Source of the DNA: Botryllus schlosseri
Lineage: Eukaryota; Chordata; Ascidiacea; Stolidobranchia; Styelidae
Direction: 5' to 3'
Length of the DNA stretch: 24,743 nt
Assembly (NCBI GenBank): GCA_000444245.1
Contig: ATSW01006733.1
Location: 1-24,743, forward strand
Part shown: piece after piece, positions 1 to 10,266 of the stretch
Layout of the letters: each line of letters opens with the position of its first letter
Numbering within the stretch: the first letter of the stretch is position 1
The notes under the pieces: model-generated
Told to the model about the DNA's origin: nothing
The model's input: the letters and a program-made list of their open reading frames with translations, nothing else
Database searches by the model: none
Made by a program: the position numbers and the translations under genes

Positions 1-429
1 TTGCATTTCATTATATATTACGCCTACATGTCTGTGGTATGGGATTGACCAATCTGATCGCATAAGATATGGCGGTATGTAGTAGCCGATGCATACATCT
101 ATCATGAGCAGGGATTGATGCGTATCTGTCTGTATTGAGGATGGTAATTCAGAAAAAATGTGTTTCAAGTGCATCTAATGCCAATTGCAATGCCATTGAT
201 GTATCGTAATTCCGTTTGCACGTAATGAGTATATTTCTTTCTATAATGAAGTCTTGATTCTTCCATCAACATAACTAATATCTGAGCCTGTACCAAAGTT
301 TGCTTGGATTTTCATATTGTTGAATGTGCTATGATGCATGCAAGTTATTTGTATCCATGATTGATGTAGTGTTTTCTGAATTTAGCTTCTATAGATGAAA
401 ACTTAATTTAGGTGGATTATTTGCATCAG
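1..429. other. No recognisable gene (upstream flank)
   Basis: AT-rich sequence upstream of the first WDR76-like exon. I see no convincing exon, RNA gene or repeat here. It may hold the 5' UTR, promoter or first exon of the WDR76-like gene, but no core promoter motif could be assigned. Confidence 0.4.
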
Positions 430-3400
430 GAAGATTTATGGAATGTGTGATGGAAGGTTTGCATAAAGCATCAGCTGACCATGGGAATTCATCTACTGCA
501 GTAACCAGTGATGTAACAGAGGTATGTTATACATGGACAGGAGTTCTTGTAATTGATATCATAAGCTGATGGGTACAGTATGTTTACAATTGATTATTTT
601 CCTTCCATCACCAGTTCACCACCCATGGGACCTTACGTAAGTGGTTCATCACTACGTCAAGTCAATTGAAATGTATTAATGTATATCAAGTGTATTTTGG
701 ATCATTTCTCATATATTTCCAGTAAAGAAACTAGGATTATGGTTATGATTTATCGTTAAAAGTCAAATGAAGAACAATTGAGGCTATTCTGATGAGCACG
801 AATATTGTCGATTTAACAGCCTACCCTGACTTGAGTTCATTTACAACTTTATTGAAGAGTCTTCGGAAATTGCGGAAAAGAACTCGGCCCGTCAATTCTT
901 CCCCTTTGAGAGAAAAGAATTCTACTTCACCCGGGAGGGCATCTGATGAAGAAGAATTGACAAAGGAAACAGTTTCAAGCAATTCCTCAAGTAAATCGTT
1001 AATATCAGTCATTCTTTATTCCGAGTTTAAAGCCACATTTCATTAAATGCGACATGAATGGAATATATTATAAACCTCGTCTCAGCTCGAAATTATAAGT
1101 GAGGATTCCAGATGGCTTGTAGCAAACTAGATCTACCTTCTAAATTTGATGCTGAATGGATTAAGGCGGCCTTGTCAGCACTAGGTTTTTGCACACTGAC
1201 CGTCCTTACTCCAACAATTAACTAAGCACAAAGTAATTAGTTGTTAGATTTCGCCATAGATTCATAACCTCACCACTGCCGTACCGGGGCCTATGATACT
1301 ACTACAATATATGCGTAAGTATCGTAGGCCCCTGCTGTACATTTTACATTTCTATTGGGTCATACAGCATAGCAGTTCTAGAAGCCGCCTACATGAAAAT
1401 AATGTCACTGTATGAATACTATTCGATGTAATTGACAGTCAGCCATGAGATTGCATTCCACTTTGTGATACACTTCTGCCAATAACAATACTGGACTAAA
1501 ACCTACACCCAAGCTTACTCATTCACATGTTGTTAATAAACTTGCATGGAAATATATCGTACGGTACCGTCTGCTTTTGTTTTTATGAGTGAAATCATTA
1601 TAACGGCCGGACACCAACCGTCATGTATCGCGATTATGGAAAATGCTTCTAAAATTGGTCTGTCCAGAATACGTAAGGTGCATTCTGTAAGTCGACACGG
1701 GCTATCAATAAGAAAAATGCCGAATGTCTCATCCAAAACCGCTTTTAATACTGTTCAACATGTTTCTGTGACATGCTCCAATTACCCGAGTTGTATTTTT
1801 AACACTGTTCATAGTTAAGCAAATCAGTGACTGGTTTGTCAACCTACGGTTATAAGATGACTGTATCCACATACCGAACCTAATTTGTGATGCCTCCGTT
1901 TGTTCAGAAATGAGTGAGACTGATTCCGATCTAGAAGATTCTGATTCAGACAGTGAAGCAATGGTACGGTGTTTTTGCGTCTTTTTCATGTCTTCTCATT
2001 CTTCCATATTTTAAGAGAGCAAACTACATGAAAGAAAGAACGGAAATTGATATGAAGAGAAGAAACTTGTTACTGAAATTGAACATCGCAACGTTGACCA
2101 GGGAGGTGCAAGAGTCAGTCGGCAAGGAAAATGATTCGAAACCAAAGCCGAGACGATATCGTAACATTTTTTTATGATTTATTTCAATAATGGATCCTGA
2201 TTTAACATTGAATCGACTAGTGCTTTTTCGAAATAATTTTTTCATACGGAACAGCGATCTCAAACTCATTTTCACCTAGGGTCAAGTCATTTTATTTGCC
2301 TTCAAAAGCCCGATTTAACTTCATGTAACGTAAAATACATCTAATCACACATTAGACATCTGAACTTATTACTTACTGTTCATTTTTCTCTTTGAAGTCT
2401 ACGAATTGCTTTTGGTATCTTTACAGCCCCAAACTCCGAGAATCAGACATCATTCAATCTAATGAAGGAACACAACTCGATCACAAGTAATGGCATCAAT
2501 GACTTTAAAATGATGTTGACAAGGACATGGTGAAACAGTGATTGCCGCTATTAACGTGCAGTGCATGACAGACTGTGACATGAATTAAACTCAGTTTCAA
2601 GTATCCGTTTCAGTATGCTGTACTCTATTTCACAGAAATATATATCAACGTTTCCAGATATTACCAGCAGCGCCACGTCACAATGAAAAGACAGCAGCCG
2701 TTTGAAACGAATTTGTAGATTTAGGAATCTTACGAAATAAATCACCCAGCTGGGGGGAAGAATTTGTTGGCCACTTTTAGACGGTTTTAATCCTCATTTC
2801 CGTAGCTACGTTGAATGCAATGTCTATGATTTTATAAAACGTAAAATTATGTTACTAATTTCCTATATAATTTATAATTATTTTACTTCAGGTAAGAAAG
2901 AACTGCCTGAAAACTCGTCGAGAGTATTAAGATCGGCGAGGGTTTCAAGACCCGGGAAAAATCCGCCAACAATATCTGATCTTACACAAGCTATCAAGCG
3001 ATCTGTTTCTTCCGTGGTATACAATATTCGCCAATAGCAATATATATATTATCTTCAAATCTTAATCGCTCTTTCAGCGTTCAGTACCAATCACTGAATT
3101 CGCCATGTCCGCTAAAGGTTTTGAGCAAGAGACTCCAGAAGATAAGAAGCACAAAGAGGACAATAAGAAGCTGTACGATGACCATTACGCTTTCATGGAT
3201 TCCTTACGACACAGTCAGTATGTGACCGAAGTCCTGTCTCCAACCTTATACGGACAATATGTGTAAGGAATCTGTTGACTTTTGGATGCACAACATTAAC
3301 CAGCAGCCTCATCGGCTAAAATGATGATCAATTACTCTTATGAGCTGAATCGTTCTGAAAATATGAACTTTCTAAATTGACTGAAGTGATAATATTCAGG

Positions 3401-3553
3401 AGCAAGGAAAAGGTAAAAAGATTGAGTATCACAAAGGAATGCGTGCAAAAAGTCACTGTGAAACGTGTTTATTGCATGGCTGTTCAACCTTCGTTCTCAC
3501 ATCTTTTGGTTGCTGCCGGTGACACCCACGGTAGCTTGGGATTATGGAAGCCT
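430..3553 (+). CDS. WDR76: WDR76/CMR1-type WD40 protein, 5' half only
   Basis: WDR76/CMR1 proteins are nuclear beta-propellers that bind DNA and associate with DNA-damage and chromatin factors (family knowledge). Exons read here are 430-521 (ATG 438, least certain), 783 or 820-990, 1908-1963, 2016-2160, 2892-3016, 3078-3217 and 3400-3553. From 990 on, every junction is GT-AG and in phase. In order the product has a Ser-rich basic N-terminus, an acidic SETDSDLEDSDSDSE stretch, the helix NYMKERTEIDMKRRNLLLKL, which parallels the conserved ERKRLxNIxxNxxxLxxL helix of WDR76 and yeast Cmr1, a basic VLRSARVSRPG motif, and the first WD blade (VYCMAVQPS, then LVAAGDTHGSLGLW), which parallels human FSMALHPSETRTLVAVG. 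About 304 residues are present against about 626 in human WDR76. An intact GTACGT donor follows 3553, but no later blade was found before the next gene. Family assignment is firm; the first two exons are tentative. Confidence 0.8.
1281..1340. other. 60-nt near-perfect hairpin in WDR76-like intron
   Basis: The arm GGGGCCTATGATACT is mirrored by AGTATCGTAGGCCCC, with a 17-nt AT-rich loop between them. The outer GTAC tetramers also pair after a 3-nt bulge. Stem length of about 19 bp with a single wobble position and a 60-nt total are within the range of a microRNA precursor. A palindromic transposon remnant could look the same. It lies in the intron between 990 and 1908, and expression cannot be judged from sequence. 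Confidence 0.4.
2161..2891. other. WDR76-like intron without recognised content
   Basis: The intron runs from donor GTAACA at 2161 to the acceptor ending at 2891 (TTACTTCAG). Its phase (1) matches on both sides. Open stretches inside lack splice-supported coding character and I see no repeat in it. Confidence 0.5.
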
Positions 3554-3742
3554 GTACGTTTCATTACATCCATTTTTAATTACAACTAGCTTGGCATCGT
3601 GTCTTTCTCAATACAATCTATCACAGGGATTGTCCCTTTTGAGCGAACAGTTGAGGTATAGTTGTTCTGTTATTGTAATTACCTGGTATATTGATGTGTG
3701 GTCGCAAATCTATGAACGAATCCCCGAGATAGATTGCCTTGA

Positions 3743-4036
3743 CTTGCCACCTTTGGGCACAAGTTTCTGAGTCGCTACTGTTGGGGTACCGATTTCGCAC
3801 ATTTCCGTTTGCTGGCTGCTGAACGACGCTTACGCTTAATTGGTCATCTAGTGTGGCATCAAGACGATCAACCAGCCGCCGCCATCATCAACCACATTCC
3901 GACGGAGCCATGGCGCAGAGGTGGCTGGAATCGGAAAACATGGCGCTCGACAATGGAGACTGACCTAGCGCAACGCGGGCTGTCGCTTGAAGACGCCCAC
4001 GACCGCCTACGTTGGAGACGCTTAATACGAGCCTAA
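3743..4036 (+). mobile_element. LINE 3' fragment (C-terminal end of reverse-transcriptase ORF)
   Basis: A reading frame open from 3743 ends at TAA 4034-4036. It contains RRLRLIGHLVWHQDD, then a basic PWRRGGWNRKTWRSTMETDL and LSLEDAHDRLRWRRLI. This order, a GH(V/L) segment with acidic residues, a basic TW(R) block and a terminal (D)RxxWR, is the typical C-terminal tail after the reverse transcriptase in non-LTR retrotransposon ORF2 proteins. No RT catalytic region lies upstream, so this is a 5'-truncated copy, as is usual for LINEs. A T-rich and TATATA stretch follows at 4047-4125. The clade cannot be fixed from so little. It sits just after the last WDR76-like exon. Confidence 0.75.
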
Positions 4037-4288
4037 AACTGATTATTTTGATGTTTTTTTTTTTGTTTCCTGTTTTCTTTTGCCCTTTTCATTTTACTCT
4101 AATTGAAAAGTCGATATATATATATCATCGCAACCATATAGCATAACAGTATAACCTCAATTTTTCAGTATGATATTTGGTAGCGCCAGCCATTTTGCAA
4201 TGTTACTACAATATACACGACACATTTGTTTCAGCGTGTACCAATGAGTACTGTGCATTGGCTTCGAGTATATTTGTCTATATGTGTA

Positions 4289-4856
4289 CGGTCGACTCCG
4301 CCTAATTCGGACACTTTGGTTCCGCCGAATTAAGCGGAGAAATTTATTTGTCCGAATTACGCGAAAATCAAATTTTCGCTTCATGGCCATGCGTAAAGGC
4401 GGGCAACGCATTACAAATGGTGCACTGGCGAACAATAAATGAATTGCAGCTAGGCTGCGGTAATCAGCACAGACCGCATGAAACGCACAAGAATTATGTC
4501 ATAAATTCAGTTGTATTGTTATATATTGCGATACCAAAGGACTCAATAAATATTGTATACTGTATTACTGTGTAATAATCACATATACAGGGTTTCATTG
4601 TGCAGTAATTTATCAGATAAACCAACGTGTGGAAAGGTATCTACGCTTGATATAAGCATACCATAAAATAAATCATAGGTATAAAAATCTAAATCATTTT
4701 AGAATGACAGAATATCATTTATGGAAGAGCTAACAACGCAAATTGAAGGCTTATTACATACAATGTTTATTCTAATTTTGTTATGTTCCCGAGCGTTTCG
4801 GCAGAATAAAGCAGCTGTTCGGGTTATCCGGTGTCCGAATTAATCGAATGTGACTC
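4289..4856. mobile_element. Pogo/Tigger-like non-autonomous DNA transposon, degraded
   Basis: The ends are inverted repeats. Left 4290-4314 (GGTCGACTCCGCC then TAATTCGGACAC) matches the reverse complement of 4831-4855 (AGTCACATTCGAT then TAATTCGGACAC) at 18 of 25 positions. A TA lies directly to the left. The ends resemble the CAGTCG starts of Tigger/pogo elements, which target TA. At about 568 bp with no long open frame it would be a MITE. Family placement is an inference. Confidence 0.55.
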
Positions 4857-5635
4857 TCGAATAACGAATGCACGCTTGATGTTCACAAACAACTTTTCAT
4901 AACACAGCCCAGCAACTATAGCAGACGAATTTCATCAGTCATTGCTGACTAATCGCATAAGCGTTATAGCAGTGGAGGATCACACGAGTTAATCACAAAA
5001 AAAATCGCCTAGCGCATAATCGCTGGCTATATCGCAATCATTAAGCCAAACAAACGATGTAAGTCGTAGTCAGACACATGTAGATCATAACACACGATAC
5101 TGGCGTGAGTTAATTTGACCGCGACTCAGCGATTCAAGTTAAAAAATATTTTCGAAATCATATCGCTCGAGGGAAAGCGGTTATATACTTCACATGGTAG
5201 TATCGAGCAAATTAATAGGGTTCGATAACGCTTGGAGATATTGGAATGACCGAGGCCACCATGTGGGATTTCCATGCGGGCTTAGGTTGATTTCTATAAT
5301 GCCGTTTTATATATTATTATGAAGAGACTATTTGAGATACAGAACTTCAATTGACAACCGAACAGTGTATTCATATTCAAATAAACCTGAATTCTTCCAG
5401 CTGAAACTCTTCAGGGTTGGGCTTAATCGTCAGCAGCTAGCAGAGAATTGGAAAGAACGTTTTCTATCAACAGCCGTATCACTGTCGCAGCACTGTTGTT
5501 ATATAAAGTTCTTTTGTTGCTGTCGATTACTCCTGATGACGATCAACTGAAAGTATTCGGGTTTATTTCGATATGATTATATTAATCAAACATGAAAATA
5601 GTTTTGGTGTTAAAGCTTTATCATATCGCTGCAAC
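4857..5635. other. Intergenic region upstream of first lectin-like gene
   Basis: AT-rich sequence with no gene seen. It should contain the promoter and 5' UTR of the gene starting at 5636. The open frame continues upstream of the chosen ATG to 5573, but the residues there are not signal-peptide-like. No reliable TATA box or trans-splice acceptor could be assigned. Confidence 0.4.
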
Positions 5636-8600
5636 ATGCAATCAACACTATTGACCGTAGCTGTTGTGTTATTATGCTCATTCGTCGAAATTGAAGCCGA
5701 AAATGTCACTGCATGCAACTCGCGGCTCTCCGCTGTTCAAGAAGCTCTGCAGGGATTCAACAGAGTTAGTGAAAACGATGTGTGCACGGACTGTCTAGGA
5801 AAGCCCGGAAAAAGAGGGGCGGCCGGACCTCCCGGATCTATTGGAATTAGTGGGCCGAAAGGGGAGATTGGGGCATGCAACTGTAGCGAGTTCGGCGTGA
5901 AAGAATTAATGGAACAGGTTCGGGCTTTGGAAGGTATAAATTTCATGCTGTAATTCCACATATGTTGGTAGAGGTTTCAAGATTTAATGGTGGGATATTT
6001 GCTAGTATTGCGGCGTCTCCAGAGTGCAATATATGCAGGCGTGTTTTTGACGGCAGAGAAGTACGCAAATAAAATCAAAGTATAATACTTCAGTCAAATT
6101 TATGCTAATTCTGAGACATATGGCCAATTTAAATTGCTTTTGCTTGTAATATCTCAAAAACAAGTTCTTCCGATACCAAGTTGGGCTGTGGGTTAAATTG
6201 TTGAATTGTGACTGGGGTTTGTACCAAACATTTGGATAGCGGGCGTGTGTGGCCACAATATTGAATTAGGCATAGGCTACTTTGCATCTTTCATATCTAC
6301 TACGATATGCAATATACCAATGACAATATATGGTGATGACTGGAAGATCCTAACACAGATGTATACTGACGGTTGTCATTTAATAAAACTAAAGAGCATG
6401 TCCGAGCTACGCGCAATTTATGCAATCGAAATGAAATAGGATATATATAACCTGTTGCCATTAAATTTAGATCGTAGTTATCAAGTCAAAAATCAGTGAT
6501 CGGTGATCGATTTTGTAATTATAAACAATGAATATTGAACATGCATATTTTGGAATAGATAGGCTTCTATATAGCCTTATTAGTGCAAACTACCCCAAAG
6601 ACAGATACAGAGATGGATCTAGGGTTGCATTTGAAACAAAAGTCAATTTAAAACAAACATGTTTGAAACAAGGCCCTTGTTTTAAACATGTTTTACATAT
6701 ATATATTTTCAAAGCCATGATGACGTCAAGAATATTCAATTGTGACGTCATGGTGGATTGACATAGAAAATTGGATATATAGGGTAAATATAGCTCCTTT
6801 GACGATATATCTGTACTATTACCGTTGAACCGACTATTTTAAGGGCTCCATCCATCCCATATTGATATACTTCGGCTATAACGGGTGGTAATTGTCCGTT
6901 GGCTCATGCAACATGATGTTTTGAAAGTATTTACGGAATTATGGCATAATTTTACGACTTGTAAAAAATTGTTTTTTAAAAAGGCCTTTGTTTGAAACAT
7001 GTTTTGAAGAAAGTGTTTTAAAACACCGTTAGTGTTGAATGCAACTCTACATGCATCCATATTCTCGAATGGCCTACATACGATCGTCATGAGCTGAGAG
7101 AGAACTGGTGCGCTAATGTGCGAATTTGGCAATTGAAACACGGATCAGTTATGATAGAAATTGCCTATTAGTAAAATATTCATACCCATACAGTATATTC
7201 TCATTTCCAGATTTTCAACAGAAAGTATCCGAGTTCAAAGGTAAGATCAAAATTGAATCGACACGCAATTTGTGGAATCGATTTCCGTTCACCCGTCTCA
7301 AGCACCGGTGTTTATACACCGCCGTATTCCACTCCGCCTATAAGGTTCGGCAATAGTCTAAATTTTAGTTATATAACGTTATGAATTGTAGTCGAACACC
7401 CTGAACTGTGAATGCCTTGAAACAGCCAAAATGGTTTCGTATTTCAGATGGAAGTGTTCTCCAGTTGTTTGTTCATCGTATAATCTCCCATTGACACCTG
7501 TATCGTGATTGTTTGCATGTTTCCACTTAAAAAAATGTTATCACATGTACCCAAATAGCGATGGATCATGCTGAATACGTTTTATTTTGTAGGAAATATA
7601 ATGTGACCCTGGACTATATTTGGTATCACGCAAGTGGTGCATGAAAATCTGTCTGTTATGAACGGCGCTCTACAAAAAATGATACTAACAATGCTGTCGT
7701 GATACATGCGGTATATTGAATTTTCAGATATTTGCAATGCCGGAATATCGACAGGGACTATCCCTATCAATCACGTCTCCGCCACTTCGACTCATCCTTC
7801 CTGTTCATTTTCTGATATTTCCCTTGGAACAAGCGGTGCATGGTGCGCCGAGAAAAGTAAGCTTCGTCACAAAACATCGGTCAAGAAATTATTCTAACAG
7901 CATGCAATATAATACCTGCAAATTTGGCAGATGATGCGAATCAATACGTTCAAGTCGACTTGCAAAGACCCACATACGTCTTCGGCATCCTTACTCGTGG
8001 TAGATACGGTGCCGATCAGTGGGTGAGAAGTTTCCAGATTTCTTACGGATTGAAATCTGCTCGACGATTGCCGTTCTACCGAGTAAAGGGGTCACTAAAG
8101 GTACGTGTGTATACGTATGTCGCCCGCTATTAGGCAATATTGAACACATCTGCTTGACTTCTCTCGATGATAAATGGTGACCTAAAATACAGTTAAATCG
8201 GGAAGTTTCACAAAACTCTATTCGACTCGAGTCACTGCGAAAAACGTTGCATGACTTAACTTTTGAATTGACTTTTCAAATTTAAAATGACTTCACTTAA
8301 CTCCTGTCAAAGATCGCGTTAAGTCGAAGCGTTTTGCAACTCTTCGGCAATGACTTGATCCCACATATATGGTACAACTTTATGTAATTGATTGATACCC
8401 AAGTGTTGACTCTTTACGACTACAGTAATTATGCAAAGCAGTATGGCAAAAGATACATATATTTTTCAATCCTCATTTAATTATAAATTTATTGTACAGT
8501 ACTTTTGTATGGCTTATTGAGTAGAGAACCCCCTGACACAGTATTTACAATGTCTGTAGTCATTGGAAAACTACATTGTACGTGAGTGCCAGGCAGCTAG

Positions 8601-8921
8601 GGTCAGGCTATATGCTTTGAAAATTTAATTTAACCTAAAACAAATATATTGGAAACAACGTTTTACCGCTCAAGGTTCAAATCAGTTGATGCGAAGCTAG
8701 ACAAATGCAATTTGTTGGATGTTAGCAATATGCCGTGTTCGAATGAGTATAACAGGTGTAGATGATGCCAATTTGCTTTTCAGACATTCAAAGCTAATGT
8801 CGATACAGGAACAATAAAGAAAAACAAGTTTGCAGAACCAGTCCAAGCCCGTTTCATACGAGTCCACCCTGTCAGATATAAAGGACACATGAGCATGAGC
8901 TTGGAGCTGCTTTTATGCTAA
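5636..8921 (+). CDS. Secreted collagen-discoidin (F5/8C) lectin-like protein 1
   Basis: Five coding exons: 5636-5933, 7211-7240, 7728-7856, 7931-8100 and 8784-8921 (TAA). All are GT-AG; junction phases are 1, 1, 1, 0; total 254 residues. Visible parts: signal peptide 1-21 (start chosen because the hydrophobic core follows this Met), Cys27, CTDC at 50-53, eight Gly-X-Y triplets from 55 to about 78, CNC at 81-83, a short helical neck (VKELMEQVRALE plus a 30-nt exon encoding DFQQKVSEFK), then an F5/8 type C domain from Cys112 to Cys254. Domain hallmarks are GAWCAE, YVQVDLQ, GILTRGR, QWVRSFQISYG, ARFIRVHPV and SMSLELLLC. NVT (23-25) and NCS (82-84) are possible N-glycosylation sites. The layout resembles collectins and ficolins: a trimer bundled by the collagen stalk, binding glycans or lipids through the discoidin head. 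Ligand and role are inferred. Confidence 0.92.
6619..7050. repeat. Inverted-repeat element in intron 1 of lectin-like gene 1
   Basis: The left end (TAGGGTTGCATTTGAAACA near 6621) and the reverse complement of the right end (TAGAGTTGCATTCAACAC near 7048) are similar. Inside lie AT-rich inverted blocks built on AAACATGTTT and GTTTTAAA. The layout fits a 430-bp non-autonomous DNA transposon. Target-site duplications were not resolved, so the superfamily is open. Confidence 0.45.
7241..7727. other. Intron 2 of lectin-like gene 1, no further content seen
   Basis: Runs from GTAAGA to TTTTCAG. No repeat or hidden exon is evident. Confidence 0.5.
8221..8361. repeat. Short repeat rich in AAGTC/GACTT motifs
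   Basis: In intron 4 of lectin-like gene 1, many GACTT and AAGTC pentamers occur around ACTCGAGTCACTG. They resemble the motif-rich repeats at 19464-19670 and 20540-20745. This is probably a worn fragment of the same family; the boundaries are approximate. Confidence 0.3.
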
Positions 8922-9077
8922 CTGGAAAATGCCTACATCTATCCGTTTTCCAGTCATAGATGTCGAACACTTTACCGCGTTTGTAAATATGAAAATCGCA
9001 ACGAAACGACATGGAAAAGAGCTTGATCCTATATTTCCGAATGCAGCATCGATTTATTTCACAGCATATACAACAGT

Positions 9078-9128
9078 AATAAAGCTGATTGTTTGATTTC
9101 TTAGTTATATCTCGTGGAGCCGAATAAA
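9078..9128 (+). promoter_or_regulatory. Candidate polyadenylation signals, lectin-like gene 1
   Basis: AATAAA occurs at 9078-9083 and 9123-9128, about 160 and 200 nt after the TAA at 8921. Each is followed by a T-rich stretch. Either could end the transcript. Confidence 0.45.
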
Positions 9129-9435
9129 AAGGAGCCGTTATAGGAGTGTTACATGGTATATGGTAATGTATGTAGACGTTGAGCTTCCAATTAATGACGA
9201 AAATTATTGCTGATGCAGTAAATTTTTTTAATGCATGGACACAATTAATAAGTGCAGCTTATATTTATGTCAATTGGAGAAAATCGTACCATTTTGTAAT
9301 AGCGTGGCAGAGGACCAGATATGGGGAAGTTGGCAGAGTTATGTAATCCATGAAACACCGGTTCAGGTCTCAGCTCTTGGAAGTGTCGGGGGTATCTGGG
9401 TCGTTGCACCCCTGTATCTCTATTGTGGGCCGGAC

Positions 9436-9684
9436 ACATTGATTCGACTATAGGACTCTGGATCGAGTTTTAATTCCATAAGGATTCGAGTTATAGATGG
9501 TTAATTCGTTATAGATGATTGTTCGGGTAGGCTACTGAAATTATCCGCTCCCTATCATCACAAGAGTTTATCTATCAACAGGAATTACAAAGTTCCCATA
9601 CTATTGTTACTGCGGAAGGCTGTAAACATCGATTGGTCGTTTAGAATGGAATCATTCTCAGTTACTCACTTTTGTCCAGCCCTG
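9436..9684. repeat. hAT-like repeat, copy A1
   Basis: The right end reads CCAGCCCTG (9676-9684), the reverse complement of the common hAT start CAGGGCTGG. The body shares long stretches with 10640-11130, for example GATTGGT near 9635 and 10835, and GAATGGAATCATTC near 9646 and 11101. Copy A1 is shorter than the second copy. The left end is uncertain. Confidence 0.5.
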
Positions 9685-10266
9685 TATATATGGGCATAAA
9701 TACATACACATCCATTAGAGACAAAGCTAACAACACCTGTTTAGCTATACGTGACTTTACTGAATAGTTACCATGGCTCAAAACTGCTCCGAGCATTAGA
9801 GATTACCGCATACATGACTTCGCCGGAACGTGATCAAGATGAAACTCAGGAAACATAAGGTATTTACGCGTTAATCACCCATATCGAAACATTATGCAGT
9901 AATACTAATATTTGGTAGCTATACATCACGACGGGAGATTATGTAGCATGACAAACATGTGAGACATATCTCGTTTTGCACACGCTTTAAATTCCATCGC
10001 TGCAGGGAATCTATCAAATAATCTGATAAACTGTTTTTCGCATTCCATTTTGAAATATTAATTATGGCGCAAAATCTTTGAAGGCAAAGCATATGGTGGG
10101 TATGTAGGCTATATGTAGTGTGGGAATTCTTGCAGTTACACAGACTTGGCGTTAAAGCCGTTTTTATAACTAACGCATGTTTGATTGAGGTTGGGAATTA
10201 AATGCATTTTAATACATAATCAGGTAGACAGGATTCTCGACATAGTCGATATTTAAAAATACCACA

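Noticed and set aside
821-1012. Minus-strand open frame, 63 residues
   Set aside because: It mirrors the plus-strand WDR76-like exon, whose donor and phase fit the next exon; the minus frame has no splice support.
3627-3655. Possible next WDR76 exon (GLSLLSEQLR) between CACAG and GTATAG
   Set aside because: The phase fits, but the residues do not resemble the expected second blade and the exon is very short.
10250-10260. TATTTAAAAAT as a TATA box for lectin-like gene 2
   Set aside because: It lies only a few bases before the start codon, too close for a TATA box unless the 5' UTR is nearly absent.
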